A stretch of 38,664 bases of DNA, from contig JAAHHN010000040.1 of NCBI GenBank assembly GCA_010672165.1, forward strand, positions 1-38,664. Direction: 5' to 3'. The position numbers were made by a program, and so were the translations under genes. Under the pieces are notes generated by a model. It worked only from the letters and a program-made list of their open reading frames with translations. It ran no database searches and had not been told where the DNA came from. Shown piece by piece: positions 34,397 through 38,664 of this stretch. Within the stretch, counting starts at the first letter, position 1. Each line of letters opens with the position of its first letter. Origin of the DNA: Spirulina sp. SIO3F2 (GTDB taxonomy: Bacteria > Cyanobacteriota > Cyanobacteriia > Cyanobacteriales > Spirulinaceae).

Positions 34397-35182
34397 CTAA
34401 TTCAACCCACCGATCGCGCCATATCCTAAACACAACAATCCAGCCCCCCCCAACACAATCGCGCCCAAGAACGAGAACGATGCTTGACTGCTGAGACTTG
34501 AGACGGCCTCATCCCGCGATCGCATTGAAATCAACAACTCCGGATTTTTGGATGACTGGGCTCGCAACTCCAGCTCATCTTGTTCAGGCTGTCGGAGTTG
34601 GACTTGCCCCACCACAAAGATCGTGCGCTCCGGTGGCAGGATTATCTCTTTGTAGCGGTAGCCAGTAATCTTCCCTTCTGATGACCAATCTGTATGAGGG
34701 TCAGAACGCGTTTTGACCCGCGCCAAATGCTCCGACTGCTTCAGCGGCTCATATTGATCCAACGTCACCACCAGCTTATCCATATCCGCATGACGCGGAT
34801 TCACCCGAATGCTACCCGTGGCATCTTCAAGCCGAAATGGCACGGTGTCCACCGCATGCACCACCCGCCGTTGCTCCTTCACTTCCCCTGGATTCTCATC
34901 ATCATCATCCCAAACCCAAGCCTCTTGCCACACTGTTAGATCACAGTAAAGGCAAGGTCGCCCCGAGGCTTTCGCCCTCAAGGACGCATCGGCCTCGCTG
35001 TGGGCAATGCCCCGCACCGCTACCAGACCCGTTGGCGCTTTCAAGGCTTCCGCGATCGTCACTAATGGTGCATTCCGAATCAGCGAGACTTCTTGATTTT
35101 TGTGTTGTGCACCAAAGAGCAGCGCTACGGCTAAAACCAACAGAATAAAGCCCAAGCTGAGGCTAGAACCACTGCCTTTCAT
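34397..35182 (-). CDS. GIDE-domain membrane protein (MUL1/MAPL-like fold)
   Basis: 261 residues. TM1 (about 9-27) and TM2 (about 236-257) enclose a GIDE domain (PF12483): VAVRGIAHSEADASLRAKASG is followed by RPCLYCDLTVWQE and later GYRYKEIILPPERTIFVVGQ. The eukaryotic relatives carry a RING finger after this domain. Here there is none, so no ligase activity is implied. The ATG overlaps the stop of the HlyD gene by 4 nt (ATGA), so the two are translationally coupled. The domain probably lies outside the cytoplasmic membrane next to the HlyD stalk. A role in secretion is inference. Confidence 0.85.
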   Translation of the reverse strand: MKGSGSSLSLGFILLVLAVALLFGAQHKNQEVSLIRNAPLVTIAEALKAPTGLVAVRGIAHSEADASLRAKASGRPCLYCDLTVWQEAWVWDDDDENPGEVKEQRRVVHAVDTVPFRLEDATGSIRVNPRHADMDKLVVTLDQYEPLKQSEHLARVKTRSDPHTDWSSEGKITGYRYKEIILPPERTIFVVGQVQLRQPEQDELELRAQSSKNPELLISMRSRDEAVSSLSSQASFSFLGAIVLGGAGLLCLGYGAIGGLN

Positions 35183-37029
35183 CGCACTTTCTTCAGGTTA
35201 TCCACTTGTTTATCAAACATCTCAATAAAGAGACTAATCACTTTCCGATCCTCACGGATTTTGATATTTACGCTGACCGACATGCCCGATTGCAATTCGA
35301 TCGCGCGATTTTCATGCTCTAAAAACTGTTTATCAAGACTCACTTTGACCGGAAAACGGAAATATTGATACACCTCATCCGGGGGCAAGGCATCAGAGCT
35401 AACCGAAAGAACCTGACCTTTCACATCACTAAACTCGCTAAACGGGAAGGAATCAATCCGCACATCAGCCCGCTGATCCGGCGCTACAAAACCAATATCT
35501 TGGTTTGTCACAAAGACCTCCGCCACCAGATCATCGTTGGGCACAATTGAGAGCAAGGCTTCACTGGGTCGCGCCACAAAGCCGTTATAGGCTTGAAGGT
35601 CAAATACTGTCCCATCCACCGCAGCCCGCACCTCTTGATATTGCAGGGTTTGGCGCAGTTGACTGATTTGGCTATCGAGTTCTTTGATCCGCTTTTCATT
35701 ATCCACAATCACTTTCAGAACCGCTTGACCAAGCTGACTATCAATCTCTGCGAGGCGTTTGGTGTTGCTGGCGATCGCATCCCGCACCTCCTTCGCCGTG
35801 CCGGAGGTGGTATTGGCAAGCTCCGCCTGGCCTTGAGCCATATCAATTTTCAGGCGATTCATCTCCTGCTGAAATCGAGCCATCTCGGAGTTATGGGTGG
35901 CAATGGTCTGGATTTGCTCCGCTTCTTCAATGCGGGCATTCCGTTCGAGTTCATCCAAGGCCGCCGCTGCTTCATTGGTGGCCTGACGTTGTCGGGCGTA
36001 TTGAACTTGGGCGATCGCCCCTTCTTTTGCGATCGGCTTCATTTTCGCTAACACCTCTTCTTCAAGCATCAGCGTTTCATGGGCACTGGCGATCGAATTA
36101 CTATTTCTAGCCCGCATCTGGGTCAGATTCCGCTCAGCCGTGGCTTTGGCATTCTGCTCATTCTTGAGTTGCAACTCAGTTTGCCGCAGTTGCTTTTCAA
36201 GTTGGTCAATCTCCAGTTGAGCAGCCCGTTGCCGAGAGCGTAACTCAGCATTAGCTGCCCTCAAACGAGCCTGCGCTAACGTATCCAGATTGTCAGTGCC
36301 TTGACCGCTAAGCTGAGCTTGGTAATATTGATTCTCTGCTAAGATTTCTTGGCGATTTTGGGTCAGACGGAGAATATCAGGCGGTAATTTGAGTTCAACG
36401 ATCGCCGATCGCAGGGCTTGGGGATCGCCAGAACTAAGCAAACTACGATAAAGCTGGGTCTCTTCCGTCAGGGCCTTTTTCACAGCCAAGGCAGACTTTA
36501 ACTCTGCCCCTGCATTGGTCGAGTCAAACTTCATCAAGACCTGACCAGCAGCGACAGCATCTCCTTCTTCAACCAAAACTTCTTGCACTACCCCATCAAC
36601 TGGCGCCTGCACTTCCTTAACGGTGGCTTGGGGTTTGAGCTGACCCGTTGCTTCAGCCACCTGTTCAATCTCCGCAATGCAGGCCCAGCCGACACCGAAC
36701 GTGACCACCCCCACCACTGTCCAGAGAATCCAACGCGACCAACGGGGGGATTGGCGCAACACCACTGATTGATCTGACTCTGGATACACTAAAGCTGACG
36801 CTTTGGGATCAGGCGATCGCACAGCCAGAGGTGCTTCAGTCGCCTGCACAGCAGCTTGGGTAGAGCCGCCATTGGGGAGCGGGGGCAGGGCTAGGGGTTG
36901 GGAGAGAATCTTACGTTCAGCAGGTTGTCGCTTCGCCCCGTTGCCGTTGCCATTACCATTACGTTTACCGTTACCGTTACCGTTGCCGTTACCATTGCCA
37001 TTCCCGTTTCCGTTACCATTGCCATACAT
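35179..37029 (-). CDS. HlyD-type membrane-fusion (adaptor) protein with Asn-Gly repeat head
   Basis: 616 residues from ATG 37029, chosen over TTG 37065 because GGGAGGG lies 9 nt before it. Residues 3-31 are an (Asn-Gly)n tract, then a Pro/Ala-rich cytoplasmic tail, one TM (about 98-118), a biotinyl-lipoyl half (VKEVQAPVDGVVQEVLVEEGDAV), a long coiled coil (about 200-460) and the second lipoyl half and beta-barrel (VRAAVDGTVFDLQ...). This is the HlyD plan: it links an inner-membrane ABC exporter to an outer-membrane channel in type I secretion. The exporter is not in this window. It is coupled to the GIDE gene downstream. Confidence 0.92.
   Translation of the reverse strand: MYGNGNGNGNGNGNGNGNGNGKRNGNGNGNGAKRQPAERKILSQPLALPPLPNGGSTQAAVQATEAPLAVRSPDPKASALVYPESDQSVVLRQSPRWSRWILWTVVGVVTFGVGWACIAEIEQVAEATGQLKPQATVKEVQAPVDGVVQEVLVEEGDAVAAGQVLMKFDSTNAGAELKSALAVKKALTEETQLYRSLLSSGDPQALRSAIVELKLPPDILRLTQNRQEILAENQYYQAQLSGQGTDNLDTLAQARLRAANAELRSRQRAAQLEIDQLEKQLRQTELQLKNEQNAKATAERNLTQMRARNSNSIASAHETLMLEEEVLAKMKPIAKEGAIAQVQYARQRQATNEAAAALDELERNARIEEAEQIQTIATHNSEMARFQQEMNRLKIDMAQGQAELANTTSGTAKEVRDAIASNTKRLAEIDSQLGQAVLKVIVDNEKRIKELDSQISQLRQTLQYQEVRAAVDGTVFDLQAYNGFVARPSEALLSIVPNDDLVAEVFVTNQDIGFVAPDQRADVRIDSFPFSEFSDVKGQVLSVSSDALPPDEVYQYFRFPVKVSLDKQFLEHENRAIELQSGMSVSVNIKIREDRKVISLFIEMFDKQVDNLKKVR
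36937..37023 (-). repeat. Hexanucleotide microsatellite encoding Asn-Gly repeats
   Basis: About 14 copies of a six-base unit (GGTAAC and close variants on the minus strand), interrupted once by Lys-Arg codons. Third-base differences between units show that the tract is not freshly expanded, but slippage in steps of six would keep the frame. Confidence 0.8.
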
Positions 37030-37116
37030 TGCTGATGCCCTCCCAACTTGAATGCGCTGAGTCAATAAAGCCCAGCCTTACACCTTTCAAACTGCTTACG
37101 CTACATCCAAACTCTC

Positions 37117-37238
37117 GATCCCCCCTTCCCCCCTTAGTAAGGGGGGTGACGCCGCTAGCGGCTGGGATAACGCTTAGTGAAAAAATTTGTGAGGTCTGAA
37201 ACCCCCTTATAAAGGGGGTCGGCGCAGCCGGGGGGATC
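37117..37238. repeat. Compound palindromic element, MITE-like
   Basis: The 122-bp unit ends in perfect 9-bp inverted arms (GATCCCCCC at 37117-37125, GGGGGGATC at 37230-37238). Inside are three more perfect dyads: 37128-37146 (CCCCCCTTA, G, TAAGGGGGG), 37151-37162 (GCCGCTAGCGGC) and 37202-37218 (CCCCCTT, ATA, AAGGGGG). C/G-rich nested hairpins of this type are common mobile repeats in cyanobacteria. It lies between the divergent hlyD-like and foldase genes. The open frame across it is an artefact. Confidence 0.75.
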
Positions 37239-37284
37239 TCGTCAGCTATGCTCATCTTCAGTGCAAACGCGTAAGTGCTCTCAA

Positions 37285-37311
37285 AGTGCAGATTCTGCTT
37301 AATTCTGCACT
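37285..37311. promoter_or_regulatory. Inverted repeat upstream of the foldase gene
   Basis: AGTGCAGA at 37285-37292 pairs perfectly with TCTGCACT at 37304-37311 across 11 nt, about 150 nt upstream of the foldase start. The half-site spacing (about two helical turns between centres) suits a dimeric regulator. A TAGAAT -10-like box at 37408-37413 lies 45 nt before the ATG without a good -35. Confidence 0.35.
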
Positions 37312-37458
37312 GTTATGCTAACTGTTTTTAGCGCTGTCGTCTGTAGAACTTCAAGCTGGAAACGGAGTCCCCGCAAAATGACCAAAGCGTTTTCGGGAAA
37401 GAGGGCCTAGAATAGTTAGCAAATCTCGCCTTCCCCACCCTTAGCCCCCCAATTAGCC

Positions 37459-38664
37459 ATGAGTGCCGTCCTCCAGGTTGCGGATCAACGTTTAGGTGCA
37501 GAAGATATCTGTGCGCTGTTGACCTCACCTCAAGTTCTTCCCCATCTTTTGCGGGAATTAATCGTCGAACAAATCACGGCGACCGTGGATTGCACAACTG
37601 AAGAGTTGGAGAGCGCCTTCCGGGAAATGTCTCAACTTCCGCAGTATCGGAGCTTACCGCCAGCCCAAGTCGAGCGGCTGATTCCCCGCCATCTCAAACT
37701 CGAAAAGTTTAAAACTGCCAACTGGTCTGATCAGGTTGAGGCTGAGTTTTTACAACACCAAGAGCGCTACGATCAGGTGTTGTTTTCATTGATTCAAACT
37801 GACAATCTAGAGATTATCCAGGAACTGTATTTCCGGCTGCGGGAGGGTGAGACTAACTTTGGGGAAGTTGCAACTCAATATTCCCAAGGCCCAGAAGCTC
37901 GCACTAATGGATTGGTCGGGCCCCTGGAACTCTACAACCTGCACCCTAAGCTCTCTCATATGCTGCGGATCAGCCAACCGGGCCAGGTGTCCCCTCCGTT
38001 CCGAGTGGATCAATGGGTGGTGATTGTGCGCCTGGAGCGCTATTTGCCCGCTCAATTTGATGCGAAGCTCCGCCAGCGGCTGATTGATGAGAAGTATGAG
38101 ACTTGGATGCAGCAAGCGATCGCGCAACATGCTAACAGTGTTCGCGTGCCAGAAGTCCTAGATTTGCCCACGATCGATCTCCAAGATCAAGCGGATCTCA
38201 AGCTTAAAACCAGTGAGAACCGCCCTCGCTTAGCGCCTGCCTCCACTAAAATCGCGCCCGCCAAACCCCCTGCCCCTAAAGCCTCTGCTCCACAAGCCAA
38301 GGTGAAATCCACAGAATTGGAATCGCCTTTTGCCGATGAAACGCTCCTGGACGCAGAGTTAGCAACAGAAACAACTCCAACTCCAGCAAACGAGACGATC
38401 GCGTTTAAGCCTCCTAGCAAAACGGGCTTGAGTCTCAACAAAATCCCAATGCCCCAGTTTAAGGGGTCATTGTGGTTAGCGATTTTGCCACTGCTCTTGG
38501 TGCTAGGCGCATTGGCTGCCTTGTTGGGTTGGGATACTCAATTGCAAACCTTTACCCAAACCTTCTGGGCTCCCTCCTCAGCAACTAAGGATATGGCTAA
38601 GGATGAGGTGGTTGAAAACAAGGTTGAGGGGAATGGCGTTGAGACCGCGATCGATGCAACCCCG
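37459..38664 (+). CDS. Parvulin-type (PpiC) peptidyl-prolyl isomerase, 3' end outside window
   Basis: 402 codons are visible with no stop before the right edge. Residues 1-100 resemble the helical SurA/PrsA-like N-domain of such foldases. Residues of about 110-200 form a parvulin domain (NFGEVATQYSQGPEARTNGLVGP, then ISQPGQVSPPFRVDQWVVIVRLE). A Pro/Ala-rich linker (about 245-325) precedes one hydrophobic helix (SLWLAILPLLLVLGALAALLG, about 335-355). There is no N-terminal signal peptide, so the parvulin domain would be cytoplasmic if that helix is the first TM. It is divergent from the HlyD gene, and a link to type I secretion is likely. An ABC-exporter part may follow in the unseen C-terminus or in the next gene. 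Confidence 0.82.
   Translation, partial: MSAVLQVADQRLGAEDICALLTSPQVLPHLLRELIVEQITATVDCTTEELESAFREMSQLPQYRSLPPAQVERLIPRHLKLEKFKTANWSDQVEAEFLQHQERYDQVLFSLIQTDNLEIIQELYFRLREGETNFGEVATQYSQGPEARTNGLVGPLELYNLHPKLSHMLRISQPGQVSPPFRVDQWVVIVRLERYLPAQFDAKLRQRLIDEKYETWMQQAIAQHANSVRVPEVLDLPTIDLQDQADLKLKTSENRPRLAPASTKIAPAKPPAPKASAPQAKVKSTELESPFADETLLDAELATETTPTPANETIAFKPPSKTGLSLNKIPMPQFKGSLWLAILPLLLVLGALAALLGWDTQLQTFTQTFWAPSSATKDMAKDEVVENKVEGNGVETAIDATP

Noticed and set aside
37013-37255. 80-codon minus-strand frame across the palindromic element
   Set aside because: It is read through a non-coding repeat. Such frames recur wherever these cyanobacterial elements occur.
1-38664. High density of GCGATCGC
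   Set aside because: Normal for many cyanobacteria (HIP1). Used as taxonomic evidence only.
1-38664. tRNA, rRNA, riboswitch or intact insertion sequence
   Set aside because: I looked in the longer spacers and saw no cloverleaf, conserved riboswitch core or transposase motif.

Overview
The window is chromosomal DNA from a cyanobacterium. The octamer GCGATCGC (HIP1) recurs throughout, inside genes and between them. The protein families also fit: a two-partner-secretion adhesin fused to a CHAT protease, pentapeptide-repeat proteins, GHL10, GIDE, and histidine kinases with the 'AHEINNP' box. I cannot name a genus. I see no rRNA, tRNA, CRISPR array or intact transposase.

Layout. 1-8.2 kb: a truncated secreted protein, then on the minus strand an RbgA GTPase, a 1880-residue secreted adhesin/CHAT protease and a small ankyrin lipoprotein overlapping its 3' end. 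8.4-13.4 kb: two unassigned plus-strand genes, a long ankyrin protein, and a tight minus-strand pair encoding a J-domain protein and an HNH protein. 13.5-18.5 kb: envelope proteins, namely a membrane protein with pentapeptide-like repeats, a GHL10 hydrolase-like protein, and two adjacent secreted proteins sharing an unassigned two-cysteine domain. 18.6-22.7 kb: a GAF-type histidine kinase diverging from two glycosyltransferases (GT4, GT2).

22.8-31 kb is a signalling block. A lipoprotein solute-binding protein of the NMT1/SsuA type is encoded without transporter genes. Its gene overlaps that of a membrane hybrid kinase, followed by a response regulator-kinase. About 1.3 kb away, on the opposite strand, lies a kinase whose N-terminus is a UrtA/AmiC-type binding protein with no signal peptide or membrane helix. 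Between them is the decayed tail of another hybrid kinase. I regard this block, where binding-protein folds appear to be used as sensors rather than for transport, as the most interesting system here.

31-34.4 kb holds a CPBP membrane protease, an amidase, a remnant of an NTF2/SnoaL-like gene and a pentapeptide-repeat protein. 34.4-38.7 kb holds a HlyD-type adaptor with an Asn-Gly repeat head, translationally coupled to a GIDE-domain membrane protein, and a divergent parvulin-type foldase that runs off the window. This suggests a type I secretion locus whose ABC exporter, if present, lies outside.

At least three kinds of small repeat sit between genes. One 111-112 bp family has two copies, each at the 3' end of a gene for a secreted or lipoprotein-like product. 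One copy encodes the last 27 residues of its host protein and the other supplies the stop codon.
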